Source: Charina bottae
Taxonomy: Eukaryota > Chordata > Lepidosauria > Squamata > Charinaidae
DNA: 64,000 bases
Assembly (NCBI GenBank): GCA_023362775.1
Contig: JALMGJ010000001.1
Location: forward strand, 64,242,001 to 64,306,000
Reading direction: 5' to 3'
Both the position numbers and the translations under genes were made by a program. The notes beneath the pieces were generated by a model. It was not told the origin of the DNA. It did no database searches and was given only the letters and a program-made list of their open reading frames with translations. This document shows, piece by piece, positions 1 through 11,739 of this stretch; position 1 is the stretch's first letter; each line of letters opens with the position of its first letter.

Positions 1-268
1 GCTGCAAACCAGTTCTCTTTCCTGGTTTGATTGCCTTTCAAAAAATTGCTAAACAAGCAGGTCTAGCACAAGAGTGATAAACTAGAAGAAGCCAGCATAA
101 GAGCTGACATTGCTTCAGAATGCAGCATTCCGTTGGCAGATTCCCTCTGAGGAAATCTGGTCTCTCCTGCAGTTTAAGCCCAAATGCTACGGAGAGCACT
201 GGAGGGGAGGTAACTAAAGAAGTGGGAAGATCCTTTATATAAAAATGCTCACTTACAAACAACTAAAG

Positions 269-347
269 CAGCGTTTCTCAACTTTGGCAACGCTAAGATG
301 TATGGACTTCAACTCCCAGAATTCTTTGCCAAGGTTGAGAAACACTG
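269..347. mobile_element. 79-bp hAT-type mini-element
   Basis: Short non-coding element with inverted ends (CAGCGTTTCTCAAC at the left, GTTGAGAAACACTG at the right). It is flanked by near-identical 8-bp duplications, aactaaag (261-268) and aactagag (348-355). Eight-base duplications and CAG-type ends are typical of hAT transposons. It is far too short to code for a transposase. A second, half copy lies at 9712. Confidence 0.7.
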
Positions 348-396
348 AACTAGAGCAAAACTTTTAAAAATTCCATCACTTAACAACCCTTCATTT

Positions 397-466
397 TGGA
401 AGGAAGGAAGGAAGGAAGGAAGGAAGGAAGGAAGGAAGGAAGGAAGGAAGGAAGGAAGGAAGGAAG
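397..466. repeat. (GGAA)n microsatellite
   Basis: About 17 uninterrupted GGAA units. The run of leucine, proline and serine codons on the minus strand is a by-product of the repeat, not a gene. Confidence 0.97.
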
Positions 467-596
467 CTGAAAGCAAGAAAAGGGATATACCACTCAAGTT
501 ATATGAAGTCATTTTTATTTACCCATACAGTAATATATTGGACAAATCACAATTGATGGAGCACTTGCGGAGCAGAGCCCATGTGAGCCATTAGAG

Positions 597-822
597 CAGT
601 GCTTTCCAAACTCCCACCGTTGATGACACACCAACGGCGGCGGGGGCACGCGTGTTGGTGTTGGTGTGCATGGCGGCGGCGGCGGCGGCCTCATGTTTTG
701 TGCTAAAACCCGGAAGCGCTGATGGCGCGCCGCTGCTGCCACGCATGCTGCCACAGGAGCGGCAGCAACACGCCATCAGCACTTCCGGGTTTGTGTCGCG
801 ACACACAGTTTGGAAAGCTATG
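597..822. mobile_element. hAT MITE, TSD cattagag
   Basis: Ends CAGTGCTTTCCAAACT and AGTTTGGAAAGCTATG are inverted copies of each other apart from the outermost bases. Perfect 8-bp duplications cattagag lie at 589-596 and 823-830. The interior is GC-rich and largely self-complementary, with no coding capacity. It lies inside the L2-like LINE, whose sequence continues on both sides. Confidence 0.88.
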
Positions 823-1272
823 CATTAGAGACTCTTGAATGACAACCGCCACCCCTCCTCCCCTACCCTGGAGTCTCGGCTGGTGCCACACCTGAAACCT
901 GACTGGGCACATTTCCAAGAGGGCTACCCCCCCTCTGGGCCCAGCCAGGTCTTGGTAACACAAGCCAGGTCTGCCCCCTTTTCTGTGATCAAATCACATA
1001 TGAGGGGGGCCTTGTTGTTCACTGACCTGGCATTGAGAAGCAGCAGCTGGAGACCAGGGCTCTCAAGGATCTGTTGTCCAGGGCCTGGGTTTGTACTTGG
1101 AGGGCCGGAACACGCCACTGATACCAAACACCAGGGGCATCTTCCCCGAAGATGGCCTGCCCTCCAGTTCCCGTCATGACATCCCCGACCTGTCACCACT
1201 TCGATCGGATGGCCCACCCTGCAGCCCCCAGAGTTTCCTAGGTTGGTAGCCTCCACTCCCAAACCTCTAGAA

Positions 1273-1521
1273 CAGAGCTTTCCAAACTGTGTGTCGGGAC
1301 ACGTTAGTGTGTCGGCTGCAGTGTCTGGGTGTGTCGCGGCTGCTGCTGCCTCCTGGCTTCCACGCAGCTCCTGGTGCCTGCCTTGTGCCTGGCTGCCTCC
1401 AAACCAGCTGTGATTCCGCACAGGTCCTAGTGCCTACCTTGTGGCCTGCTGTAAGAGTGTGTCGCGAAATGATGCATGTCTAAAAAGTGTCTCACCAACA
1501 GGAAAAGTTTGGAAAGCTCTG
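1273..1521. mobile_element. hAT MITE, TSD ctctagaa
   Basis: Ends CAGAGCTTTCCAAACT and AGTTTGGAAAGCTCTG are inverted copies with perfect 8-bp duplications ctctagaa at 1265-1272 and 1522-1529. The interior resembles the copy at 13234-13530, so both belong to one subfamily. The host LINE sequence resumes directly after the duplication. Confidence 0.88.
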
Positions 1522-2365
1522 CTCTAGAAGTCCTGGGTTCAAACACAGGTCCCTTGCAACACACACTCACACTCATCCTCTCAAACACATTCAACCCTGG
1601 GCGGTGGTGGGTCCCCCCAGTGCACCAGCTCCCACTCTCGGCGCTGTTGGGTTCCCAACCACCACCCTCACCCACACTGTACTTGCACTTTTACTCTGCC
1701 CCCCTCAACTTCTTTCACTAGTAGAGGAGGGGCACCTCAATCATTCCTATTCCCCTGTCTTCCACTCAGGGGGTACTCTTACACACAATCAAACACTCCT
1801 GGCACCCACCCTGTGTCTCTCACCTACGGGGGGTACCCCACACACCAAGGGACCCAACCCACTGCCACTTGCCTGGATGGGCGATAGACGGTCCGACACG
1901 GTTATAAAAAGACCAATACTCCTTTCTGGCACAAGATATTAAAGTCAGCACAGTGTCCAGAGCGTCTGAGTCTTGTGGTTCCTCTCTGAGATCACCCCAA
2001 TCTCCGACATCTCCCAAACCCAGTTGGTAAAGTGATGAAGTGGAGGAGTCAGAGCTGCGCTGGTCTGCTTCATTGGGCTCGTTGCCCTGCTAGTCCACTA
2101 AGTTGGCTTGCCGCCTGGTCTACTGCGCTAGGTCTCCGGACTGTTGTGTTAGGAGCTCATCGCCCGCTAGCCTACTGCACTGGCCCACCACGCCAAGGGC
2201 TAGGCCCATCCACGCCGAAGGCTCGCCACTACGCTGAGGGCTTACCGAAAGTTCACTGCTGCTCCAGGGGCTAAGGGTTCGTCACACTGAGACTTGTTAC
2301 TGCTGCTGCGCCAAAAACTGTGCTGGGGGCCCGCTGGGGGGGCCGAAGGGACCACCGCGCTGAAT

Positions 2366-4394
2366 ATTCATGCTGAAGTTGTTAACTAAAGTGATCAAGC
2401 CAGTCATTTCACATGTCTCAAAGTTCAGTATTATGCTGTTAGTTAAAACACTGGAGAGGGTGTGTAGGTTTTTGAACGTAACACTTGATGGAGTCTTGAA
2501 GGTTAATAAAAGAACTCCAAGCAGCTAACAACAATCTTGCAGAGTAGAAGCGTGAACCAGCAGGGAACTTGCACTTTAAGCTTAATTGCGTTCAGAAATA
2601 AATTCAGTCTTCACACATTAGTTAGATGAAGAAAAATAAAGATAGCTTACATTTATTCAGTAGATCTGGATACGAGTAGATTCATAGTAGATCTGCGTGC
2701 AAGCGAGATGAAATAGATGAGAGATGCATGGTGCAGACCTCCTGCTTGCAGGTGTGCCCAAAGCGTAATGGAGAATGTTAAACCCCCAAACCAAGGAGGA
2801 GGAGGAAGAGGAAATCAGGTGACTCAGGTAACATCCCACAAGCACAGTAGAGATGCGTTTACTAGAAAGACCCCCTATTATGCTTGTGAGGCAATGCTGA
2901 GTTGACTCCTGATAATCCCAACAACACTTTCATTGCTGCCTGGGTTGCTTTAGGAACAGGCTTCAGTATTTCCTGTTCTTTGGGTGGATTTTCTGTTTGT
3001 TTATTATTTTTTTAATTTGGATTAATTAACACCTCTTTGCCCTTTAGGCTACAATTCTGTACACACCTCACAGGAAGTCCCTCAGACTTGGATGGAGCTT
3101 ACCAACTGACAAGGCTATGTTGTTGTTGTGTGCCATCAAAATTCCTCTTATGATATCTTTGTATTTATTTGTCTATCTATATGACTTGAGTATCATTAGT
3201 TCTAAATGAATGAAAGCACAACAATAAAGAATGCCTGACTGGCCTGTGAACTGGATGCCATAACAGACAAAATAACCCAAGTGATACAGACTGTTTCCGT
3301 TTCAGTGGCTAAGGGAAATCGGTGGATCAGGTATTTTAGAAGCCTCCTTACTCAAGCTCGTATGATTTTCTGGCAGCTGCACTTCCTGGCTGGGTTTCCC
3401 CAGCTGGCAGCTGTGTTTGTTTTAAGGCATACAGCCTGGATGGGTCAAGTGGCTGGCAGATTCTTGAACCTTTAGAAAGACATCAATCTGTGACTGTCAA
3501 ACTTCTGACAGCTGAAGTAGAATACTTCTGAAATTAATTGGGAGGCATCCTTCCTTGCACCTGAAAATGGGGCTTGTCCTCCCAAAAGAGAGCTGCCCTG
3601 CTTCAGCATTTTGCAATCACGTGTCTCCTAACTAAAAGATGCTAAGCACAGCACAGTGACTTATGGAGGAAGCAGCAGGTTCAACCTTAACAATCTCCAG
3701 TTAGAATAGTTAGGACACTTCCCTAGGAGGATTCAGCATCAGTTCAACGTACGTTTTGGATCTTTGTGATCCTACCTAGCTAGGTTCAAAAGCTAGACCA
3801 CTTTATTTCTGACTGCACTTCAGCATACTGTATTTTAAACCATGGTAAAACTAGTCCTTCCTTCCTTCTCCTTTATCTGTGGGGTGGGTGGGAAAGGGGA
3901 TCTATGACCCAGTAGAGCTTGGTCTGTTTCCACATTCACAAGAACTCTGGCCTCACCAGGCCTGCTGGCTCCTAGGCTTCAGGCTTTTCAAGGGAAAGGG
4001 GCCTTGATAGCTTTTCAGCTCTCCCCCTTAAAGGAACTGTTGGGATATTTATTCATTATCTATGATTTGGCAAATGCCCACAACATGATGTAAGGATATA
4101 GATTGGGGTGGGGGGGTCAGGGGAATGCAAGCAATTTATTTTATTTCCAGTAGAGATTAGATGATTTTTTTGTTACTAATGGTAGTTTGGAGCAAAGCAG
4201 TGATTTCTCCTAATTGTTTTTTGAGTTGGCAGGTTTGAAACACAATGGAAGAGATGTCAGCATGAAAGCATTCTGTGTTAGGAAGCAATATAAAGGTCTC
4301 TGTTTGAGATCCTGGGAAATTGCTGCACTCTGAATTTACAGTATCTCTGGCACAAGGTAGCTTCCTTGTGCAGTTACGTAATTTTAGGGTGAAA
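2366..4394. other. No feature recognised
   Basis: AT-rich DNA of single-copy appearance. No long open frame, repeat family or RNA gene could be recognised on either strand. Confidence 0.5.
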
Positions 4395-5055
4395 TTTATT
4401 TTATTTATTTTCTATCCCTCCTTTATTATTTTTATAAATAACGGACCCCATCGGTTAAGGAGTTCCACCTAACGGGGTCTCGGAAGCGTGCTTTCTCTGC
4501 TGTTGCCCCTGCCCTTTGGATATTCTGCCCCCAGAGATCAGACAGTCCCCCTCACTCCTGGACTTCCGGAAAAAACTCAAAAACTGGTTCTGTCAGTATG
4601 CTTGGGGCGGGAAGGAGAATGTGCATACCTGGAGATGGCTAGCACCTTAGATTAGTTCTGAGGTGCACTTTTTTACGAACTTAAGAAGATTCTGCCATTG
4701 GATTCTATTTTATTCATTATATTTTAAATTGTTACTATGTATTTTACTCTATTTATAACTGTATATTAATGATTTTAATTTTGTTGTAAACTGCCCAGAG
4801 TCCCACTTGGGGGAGTTGGGCGGTGATAAATTTGATAAATAAATAAATAAACTCAAGGTGGCGAACATACCTAATACTCCTTCCTCCTCCTCCTCTTTTC
4901 CCCACAACAACAACCCTGTGAGGTGAGTTGGGCTGAGAGAGAGTGACTGGCCCAAGGTCACCCAGCCGGCTTTCACGTCTAAGGCAGGACTAGAACTCAC
5001 GGTCTCCTGGTTTCTAGCCCGTTGCCGTTAACAACTAGACCAAACTGGCTCTACT
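4395..5055 (-). mobile_element. tRNA-derived CORE/MIR-like SINE, split by an L2 end
   Basis: Read on the minus strand, 5055 to about 4850 has a tRNA-like head with an A-box-like part and a degenerate B box (gttctagtcc). It then has a MIR/CORE-like body (gtgaccttgggccagtcact) and a region ending in cttgagtt. The AT-rich tail (4395-4440, with the pyrimidine-rich stretch tctatccctcc) is separated from the body by the L2 3' end at 4441-4848. A second copy lies at 59521-59722. The exact SINE family name is uncertain. Confidence 0.6.
4441..4848 (+). mobile_element. L2-like LINE 3' end
   Basis: Matches the last 400 bp of the LINE at 45149-49572: remains of the C-terminal reading frame (ttggatattctgcccc, ggacttccggaaaaaactc), then a 3' UTR with the stem-like pair aactgcccagagtccc / gggagttgggcggt and an AAATA-rich tail. 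It is severely 5'-truncated, as is usual for LINEs, and sits in the tail of a SINE. Confidence 0.8.
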
Positions 5056-7339
5056 TATGGATGACATACTGTATATTGCATCATTAATTATGTCTTTAAT
5101 TATTGCTCCTGTAGAAAAAAATAATTAGGATTATGAGGAGAAGCATATTGTAGCATATGGCAGGTTTGGGTAAGTGTTTGGGGCAAGTGGGCACATTTGC
5201 ATTGGTGAGAGTATGTCATAGATGTTCCCTCAAAATAGCTACCAGATTGCAGTGTGTGTGTGTGATTGCATAATCATGAAATGTTCAGCATGGCTAGTCA
5301 CAAATACCCATTCTTCAGAAGTGTTGCTTGCCATACCTCCCAGCCCTATCTCAGATGCTTTATTTCCTAGCAGCAGCCACCACCCCTGTTATCTTCTAAG
5401 AATGCATAAAGGATCCATGTTGGGTGTGGTGGTATTCTTCTAAATAAAGATGATAGAGTATTGTGCTGTGCTTTGCAATATGCTCTCTAATCATCTCATT
5501 TCATTGTTTACAATGAAAAATATCAAGTCAGGTAGAGCAAAGAATCCATGAGCACTAAGGGAAGTGTCTGCAGGGACACTGATGCCTATCTTGGAATATG
5601 GAGAGGCTGAATCCTTTCTTTTCTAGTAGAAATTTCTGATAAAAGTTATCCTTGTAGATATTAATATGAGGTTTAGGAAAAAGAACCTATTGCAATCAAG
5701 GGGACTTTTTCATAAGTTTCAGTGCCAAATTTTAAAGAAAAAGAGAAATACTTTTTAAAAATTAGGATCATCACTGGAGAGGGAAAGTTCCAAATACTAT
5801 CGTCCAAGTAAAAATTGCCCTCTCTACTCCTGTAATTGTTTGTTTTAAATGTAAATGTTGTACATGATACATTAAATAGTTTGACTCTTAAATGCTGGGT
5901 TTAACGATTTTATGGGCCTTCCCATTTCTGAGCTAGTAGTATGAATTAATTTGTCTCAATGTGATAAATACACTAAGGCATACTATTTTGCTTGATCACC
6001 TACAGATTCTGTTGAGTAAAGCCCCTGACCACTTCTCCAAGGTGCTCTTTTAAGTACAGAGTTTCTTCAAGCAGAGTTGAAATGGAGCTAACCTACCCTT
6101 GAAGCAGGTTTGCTCTGTTTTGTCTTTGGGCTGAGTGAATGATCCAATAATATTCAGATTTGATGGATCCAAGACTCACATTACTCAGACACCCAGTGGA
6201 TATCTTTCTTATAATTAGGTCCTTGGGCTTACAGGCACTTTGATCATGTTATTAATGTAGTTCTCATCTCTCTGGTGTACACTAGAAATGAATGCTACAG
6301 ACTAACATCATCATTCTAGAGCAGGCTTTCAAAATGGGATATGCTAATTTCTATTTAAATTATAATCATTATTTCTAAATGTATCCATAGATATAAAGGC
6401 GTATATGCAAATGTTATGCAAATCTATGCCATCTCTTGTCCTCTTTTTTGCATGCTGTATAAGTGACCACACTTGCTACCTCTTGGCTGGCTTCACAACA
6501 AGCATATTTTGAATCTGAATCAAAATACAACACAGGTAAGAGGTGGATTGATACTGTACATGTGAAGTTCAGGACACTAGAGGAACAGGTTCTTCAGAGG
6601 GCTAGCCATGATGCACTATTGCTTAGATCCTCACAACCATTTCCTAGTTGACCATGCTTCAGAGGAAAGCAAATATTGTTTGTTACTCCTATTTTACCAG
6701 GTACACATGGGTCCTAGTGTTTACAAACAGCAGATCAGTGCTTGTGACTTCATTCCAACTAATTTGGTGCATGCAGAAAAACAGGAAAATGTTAACTTTG
6801 CCTAACCATGTTAGGAAAGAGGCAGTTGTTGGTTGGGCAGTTGGAAGAATATTGAGTCAAAGGTTAAATGTCTTCCCCCAACAAGGTCCAGACAAAACCT
6901 GACAAAACATTTAGGAAGGCAACGAAAACTGTTCTTTTCCACCAGACACTTGTGCTTTAAAATATTTAACTTTAAGTTCATGCTAGAAATGAACGTATTT
7001 AATAATAATTTCTTTTCATTTCTCCAGGTATCTCCAGTTCTTTGTGACCTTGTAAAAATGTCCCAAAGCAATAGTGCTGGGAAATAAAAGAAGGCTATTA
7101 ATTCAAAATGGTGATGATAAAATCCATTTTAACCTTGGTGAGAGAAGACTCCAAAACTTTATTAAAATTTAGAAGCTGACTCCACTTGTGGATTTCATAG
7201 TCAAGAGCAGAACCACTCCCTTTTGATGAGAGGGTTGAGTTTTAATATCTTCTAGCCACTAAAGAACTGTTAGCATTCGTGTAAGGTAGTCCAGACAGGA
7301 AACACGGCCAGATGAGCTAATTCTACATTATTGTAAGAT
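5056..7339. other. No feature recognised
   Basis: AT-rich sequence without a recognised repeat or gene. A short open stretch ending in a donor-like gtaag at about 6535 was considered as an exon and not accepted. Confidence 0.5.
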
Positions 7340-7586
7340 TACATTAACAGCATCTTGCAGCTGTAGCTTCCGAGTGGTTTTCAAGGACAACCCCCACGTA
7401 GAGCACACTACAGTAATCCATTCATGAGATGACTAAGGTTTGGGTGGCTCTCTGAAGGGCCTCCCTGACCAGGAAAAGGTACAACCAGCGCACTAGAAGT
7501 ACCTGTCCAAAGGCCCTCTTGGCCACAACTGCCACCTGTTCTTTGAGCAGGAGCTGTGAGTTCAAGTCAATATTAGGGAATAGCCT
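7340..7586 (-). pseudogene. L2-like LINE remnant (C-terminal RT region)
   Basis: The minus strand encodes a decayed stretch (SQLLLKEQVAVVAKRAFG, then a threonine-histidine-like 'TQTLVIS'). This aligns by eye with the region after the reverse transcriptase in the LINE at 47722-49125 (there SQLLLEEQVAAVARRAFA). A Sauria SINE is inserted at its upstream edge. Confidence 0.65.
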
Positions 7587-7598
7587 GTCAAATTTTGG

Positions 7599-7945
7599 TA
7601 AAAGGTAAAGGTTCCCCCCACACATTTGTGCAGTCATGTCCGACTCTAGGGGCCGGTGCTCATCTCCGTTTGTTAGCCGAAGTGCCAGCGTTGTCCGAAG
7701 ACGCTTCCGCAGTCATGTGGCCGGCATGACACACGTGGAACGCTGTTACCTACCCACCGAAGTGGTACCTATTCATCTACTTGCATTTGCATGCTTTTGA
7801 ATTGCTAGATTGGCAAGAGCTGGGGCGAGTGCGGGAGCTCACTCTGTCATGCGGGACTAGGGATTCAAACCTCTGAACTTGCAATCTTCCGATCGACAAG
7901 CCTGGCGTCTTACCCGCTGAGCCACACACACCCCTTTTTTTTTTG
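7599..7945 (-). mobile_element. Sauria SINE, TSD gtcaaattttgg
   Basis: On the minus strand it starts with the tRNA-like head (gtggctcagcgggtaagacg, with a B-box-like ggtttgaatcc), followed by the common body and the tail gggggaacctttacc. A perfect 12-bp duplication gtcaaattttgg lies at 7587-7598 and 7946-7957. A run of T (A on the SINE strand) lies between the head and the duplication. The tRNA head supplies the internal polymerase III promoter, and the 3' end resembles the BovB 3' end, so BovB is the likely mobilising LINE. Confidence 0.9.
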
Positions 7946-7957
7946 GTCAAATTTTGG

Positions 7958-8407
7958 CTTGAGGCCAATTTTCCAACTATACTCCTGATGAGTTGTGATG
8001 CCAACTTCCAGAATTCAGAGCCAGCATGGTCACTTGGGAAAGATGGAGAGAGTGCATTAACTGGAGACAACCTCATTCCTTGCGCACATAAATGTGTAAA
8101 AGCCTTCCATTGACTGAAAGATGACCTCCGATGCCCTTCCTCTCACAAGGCAGTGTGTTTACTTCACAACTTACTAGAAAGGAAGCAGCTAAGGAGAAAA
8201 TGATAGTGTTTGGAGGGAAAGAGTTAAGTAATCTCTTTCATTTCCTGTTCAGATTGTTCCCATCTCTCTGGAAACCACCTATGCAAGAGAAACTGTAATG
8301 TAACATGCAGTTTACTTTCTAGGACAGAGAGAATGACTATTAGTATTAGGTTGGCACCTTTTATTTGAATTCAGTTTCAAGAGAAAGAATTACAAAAATG
8401 GAGAATC
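7958..8407. other. No feature recognised
   Basis: The first hundred bases may be more of the L2 remnant; the rest shows no recognisable gene or repeat. Confidence 0.4.
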
Positions 8408-8859
8408 CAGAGGCCTAAAACTAAATACTGTGTTGCCTGGGGGCCCCAAGTGTGTCGCGTGACAACCCGGAAGCACCGGAAGCACCGGCGGCGGTGCTTC
8501 CGGGTTGCTGCGCAGCGGCTGCCCCTTTGAAAAGGCAGGCTCCGGGGACCCCTTGGTTCAGGCAGGGAGGCAAAAGGCCTCCCTGCGCGGGCATGTTGCC
8601 GAGCGGCGCTCAGCTGTTCTGTGGGGAGAATTTCCACCCCGGCTCCAGGACAGCGTGTGCGTGCGGGGAGGGGAGGCTTTTGCCTCCCTGCCAGAACCGA
8701 GGGCATTTTAGGGGTCCCCGGAGCCTGCCCTTTCGAAGGGGCAGCGGCAACCCGGAAGCACCGCCGCCGGCACTTCCGGTTTTTGCGCCGCCGGCACTTC
8801 CGGGTTTTTGTGGGCCGGCCGTTGGTGTGTCGCCAACGGCAAAAGTTTGGAAATCCCTG
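8408..8859. mobile_element. Long GC-rich hAT MITE with decayed left end
   Basis: Very similar to the 523-bp copy at 59931-60453: both have the GC-rich core with mirrored 'cccggaagcacc / cacttccgg' segments and repeated 'cctccctgcc' blocks. The right end AGTTTGGAAATCCCTG is intact, but the left end is altered (CAGAGGCCTAAAACT) and no 8-bp duplication can be seen. The left end was probably damaged after insertion. Open frames across it (8452-8865 and others) reflect GC content. Confidence 0.75.
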
Positions 8860-9711
8860 CTCTAGAGCCCTGTAAGCTTCTGTCTGCTCCTTTCCCCACC
8901 AGCTGGATAGGTGACTGGTACAAGGATATCTGTCATTTTCTTAAGCTCTGATATTCATGGCAAGACATCCACTTCACCCCAACCTTCTAACAAAGGGAGA
9001 GTTTTTTGGCCATTGGCCCCGACATCCAGTGTTGTCATGGCAATGTTAACTGTGATTTCCAAAGCTCTTAGAAGCCATTTTATTTTTTTTAAAAAAAAGT
9101 ATCTACTACACAAATCAGCCTTAGCCCAAGGTTTGACCCCAAATAATTTTGGCTTGTTTAGTACATAGTTAAACTGTGGCTTAGTCCAGTTTGAGAACCA
9201 ACCTAAAACTACACCCCCTATCTTTGATATTAGGCCATGGTCTGAAAGGGGTTTCCACACAGGAGGATAATTGAAATGATCTGGTCTAATTCCTGATTTT
9301 GCAATCAGAGATCTCTTATCTTTCTAATCTGACAGGTGATCATGTAGGTTTTGATGAGGGAACAGGTAGTTCAGAGAAAGGGAGTGGAGAAAACCAGTGG
9401 CATTTTTTTTACCCACACCCCAGCCCTGCTGGCCAGTTATGCAGCTACGCACAAGTTAAGCAAATATACCACTTGTTCTTTTCCAAACTTCCCTGAAGAG
9501 GCAGGAAGCATGCCAGATCTCTTGGGTCAACTTCCTTTGCATTGTTTGAATGAGAGAGCTTAAATTCTGCCACTCCCAGGTTGTTATGCATGCCATCAAA
9601 CCTTAGCTGCTGCTGATGCCATCCTTTCAGCCTCTGTACACCACACCATGCCAATGACAAGCCTCAACCTGATGTCAGTAAAGTTGCTGAGTTGACAATA
9701 TCTGTATAGGA
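8860..9711. other. No feature recognised
   Basis: No coding exon or known element seen. The stretch around 9120-9210 (gtttgacc, taaactgtggctta) recalls a loosely conserved motif also present near 17600, 42500 and 58120. Confidence 0.4.
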
Positions 9712-9780
9712 CAGTGTTTCTCAACTCAGCAACTTTAAGATGTCTGGACTACAACTCCCAGAATTCCCCAGCCAGCCATG
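9712..9780. mobile_element. Half copy of the hAT mini-element
   Basis: Begins CAGTGTTTCTCAACTC and continues with 'actacaactcccagaattcc', as in the 79-bp element at 269-347. The right inverted end is missing. Confidence 0.55.
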
Positions 9781-10161
9781 CATGTAGGACATATAAAGCA
9801 GATTAAGGTGACACTTCTTCGTCAGGAAATCTAATGTGGCATTCCAAGAGAGTTTCTGTGCAGCTGCCACTTGGTCAGAGAGTAATTAACAGAACCATTT
9901 TTTTTGCTACTCTTTTGCTCTTTTGTTTAATACCATCCCTCCACAAACATGGGATCTGTGTGCTATACTTTGATCAGTTTTCCTCCAAATATTTAAAAGA
10001 ATGTCAGAAAGAAGCATTTTGTTTATTCTATCTGTTGAGTCTGGGATACAAATAATATTCAAAAACCTGTGAAATGGAACACTTTTAAATCACTTTATAA
10101 ACAAATTTGGTAATGGGATCACTTGGCTCAGGAACTAGGGGATCTATTAATAGGTTCTCTG

Positions 10162-10359
10162 GAGGGGCATTCACAGAGTCAAAAAAGTCAAAATGGCAAC
10201 TGACCACATGATAAAGGCACTGCCATTTTTTAATGTGCAACATGCATATAAAATGTGTGAAATGTGCACATAAAGGGGCAGTGCTTCAATTGTGTGATCA
10301 CAGCTGCCGTATTGACATTTTGACCCTCCATGCCTCCCCACCCCTAGAGGTGCCCCTGA
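10162..10359. mobile_element. Foldback MITE-like repeat, copy 1
   Basis: Left arm (agtcaaaatggcaactgacc, then aaggcactgcc) and right arm (ggcagtgctt, then tgacattttgaccc) are imperfect inverted copies around an AT-rich centre with 'tgtgcaacatgcatataaaa'. Two related foldbacks lie at 49759-49878 and 51595-51755. No target duplication could be fixed, so the class is unknown. Confidence 0.45.
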
Positions 10360-11314
10360 CTATCTGTAAGACATAAGGGACCCATTTGGGACCTCAAAGC
10401 CTTCCCCCAAATGTAAAAATGTTAGTTTCACCCATTTCAAGAGGACCCTGAGGATTACAAATGTGGGTTTTGCATATGGTGTTCTGTCACCATATATATA
10501 TATGGTGAGTTAAGAGTGCGTGTGTATGTGTGTATATGTTGTCATCCTCCAACAAACAAATTAAATTTCAAAAGAACAGAACACAATAATACTTTTGCTA
10601 TAAGTTGTTAAGAATTTTCAAGGGACTCCCAGTTTGGTACGATGACAAACTGAACCTAAAAACCAGCTACTTTTCCCAACCAAGGGCTGTCTCCTTATCT
10701 TTTGACTACTTTACCACTTAACTGCTTGTGTTTTTCTTCATTTAAATTATTGCTTTCTAGTGTTTCACACTTGACTAATTGTGGGATTAAAATTGAGAAG
10801 GTAGAGAAAACAAGAACCCACTCTTTTCTTAACGGAGGACAGCAGCTTCTTGAGCGAGCTGAAGAAACTTCATCTTCAGCTGAATTTAATTCATACCCAA
10901 AAGAAAAAGGAACAGGTAAGGAAAAGTAAGTATAGTAGCCTACTACTTTAAAACCCCTTTCCCGTGATTTACAGTCTGTAGATTCTGTAGATTTACAGAA
11001 TTTATACAGATAAAAACTGTGTATGATGTGAAACAGAACTTTTTGAAGCTGAAACAGAGATTAGATCTGAAAATGGTAGAATTAAAAATCTTGGTGATTG
11101 ATTTCTATGAAACAATTACTCAGCTTGAAAATTGTGGTAATATGTCACATGAATAACACTGAGCAAGATCATATGGTCATATCATTCCATGGAATGGAAT
11201 GGAAAAAGAAAAATTAACAAACAAGAAAACCTGAAAAATAAACTTAAGGAATTTGTGAGTATGCCTAGAAAACAACCCTCACCCAAATTATATAAAGCTT
11301 TTATGTTTTCTAAA
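10360..11314. other. Mostly unrecognised sequence
   Basis: Holds a short (TA)n/(TG)n patch at about 10490-10540 and the exon candidate at 10761-10915. Nothing else is recognised. Confidence 0.4.
10761..10915 (+). CDS. Weak candidate for an internal coding exon
   Basis: A 155-base stretch lies between a good acceptor (pyrimidine-rich run, then ttgctttctag ending at 10760) and a strong donor (aacag followed by gtaagg at 10916). One frame is open throughout: 51 full codons from 10762 to 10914, with one base left on each side. The encoded segment is rich in Glu, Lys and Ser (for example GGQQLLERAEETSSSAEF) and does not look like a transposon protein. I cannot assign it to a known gene. No partner exon was found in the window, so it may be chance. 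Confidence 0.25.
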
Positions 11315-11327
11315 CAGAAACTTAATT

Positions 11328-11620
11328 GGCTGTTGTGGGTCTTCCGGGCTGTGTGGCCGTGTTCTGGAAGTTGTGGTTCCTAACGTTTCGCCAGCATCTG
11401 TGGCCAGCATCTTCAGAGGGCAGGAGCACAGATAGAAGCAAAATCTCTGTGCCCAGGTAGAGTGGCAATGTTCTATTTATAGAGCTAAATTATAGGAGAT
11501 TAGGTGGGGTTTTTTGTTGTGTTGAAACGTTAGGAACCACAACTTCCAGAACACGGCCACACAGCCCGGAAGACCCACAACAGCCATTGAACTCCGGCCG
11601 TGAAAGCCTTCGACAATACA
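11328..11620. mobile_element. Penelope-type foldback (pLTR with inverted copy)
   Basis: The left part (11330-11416) and right part (11520-11585) are inverted copies sharing 'tgttgtgggtcttccgggct' and 'gtggttcctaacgttt'. It is flanked by aacttaatt at 11319-11327 and 11625-11633; the match can be extended to 13 bp with one mismatch. The same family, in a better preserved form, is at 39013-39297. On the minus strand, 11416-11385 reads CTGAAGA, a stem, then CGAAAC, as in other Penelope terminal repeats. Confidence 0.7.
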
Positions 11621-11739
11621 CAGTAACTTAATTCCTCTTGCACTTGGTGGAGAAAAATAATTAAATCACATAAGCAAAGATATTGGGAGTGAGTACAAAG
11701 ATCTTGTAAACTATTAGCTTCTAGAATGAAACAATTACG

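Larger units (their letters stand above)
550..2365 (-). mobile_element. L2-like LINE, 5' half, split by two hAT insertions
   Basis: The reverse complement matches, with many differences, the 5' part of the long LINE at 45149-49572. It covers the GC-rich leader (about 2030-2365), the middle (1530-2030) and the start of the endonuclease. A broken frame around 924-1240 encodes an 'LLLLNARSVNNKAPLICDLI' segment, which is the APE endonuclease start in CR1/L2 LINEs. The 3' half, with the reverse transcriptase, is missing at the left end. Two hAT elements (597-822, 1273-1521) sit inside and are younger than the LINE. The left limit is uncertain because similarity fades near 550. Confidence 0.75.

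Noticed and set aside
309..512. Small protein with Pro-Ser-Phe-Leu repeats
   Set aside because: It is a translation of the GGAA microsatellite.
6463..6534. Short exon ending in a gtaagag donor
   Set aside because: The acceptor is weak, the frame is only about 24 codons and nothing nearby supports it.
8452..8865. 137-codon frame, and similar frames at 59915-60502
   Set aside because: They lie wholly inside GC-rich hAT MITEs, occur on both strands, and encode low-complexity Pro/Arg/Gly text.
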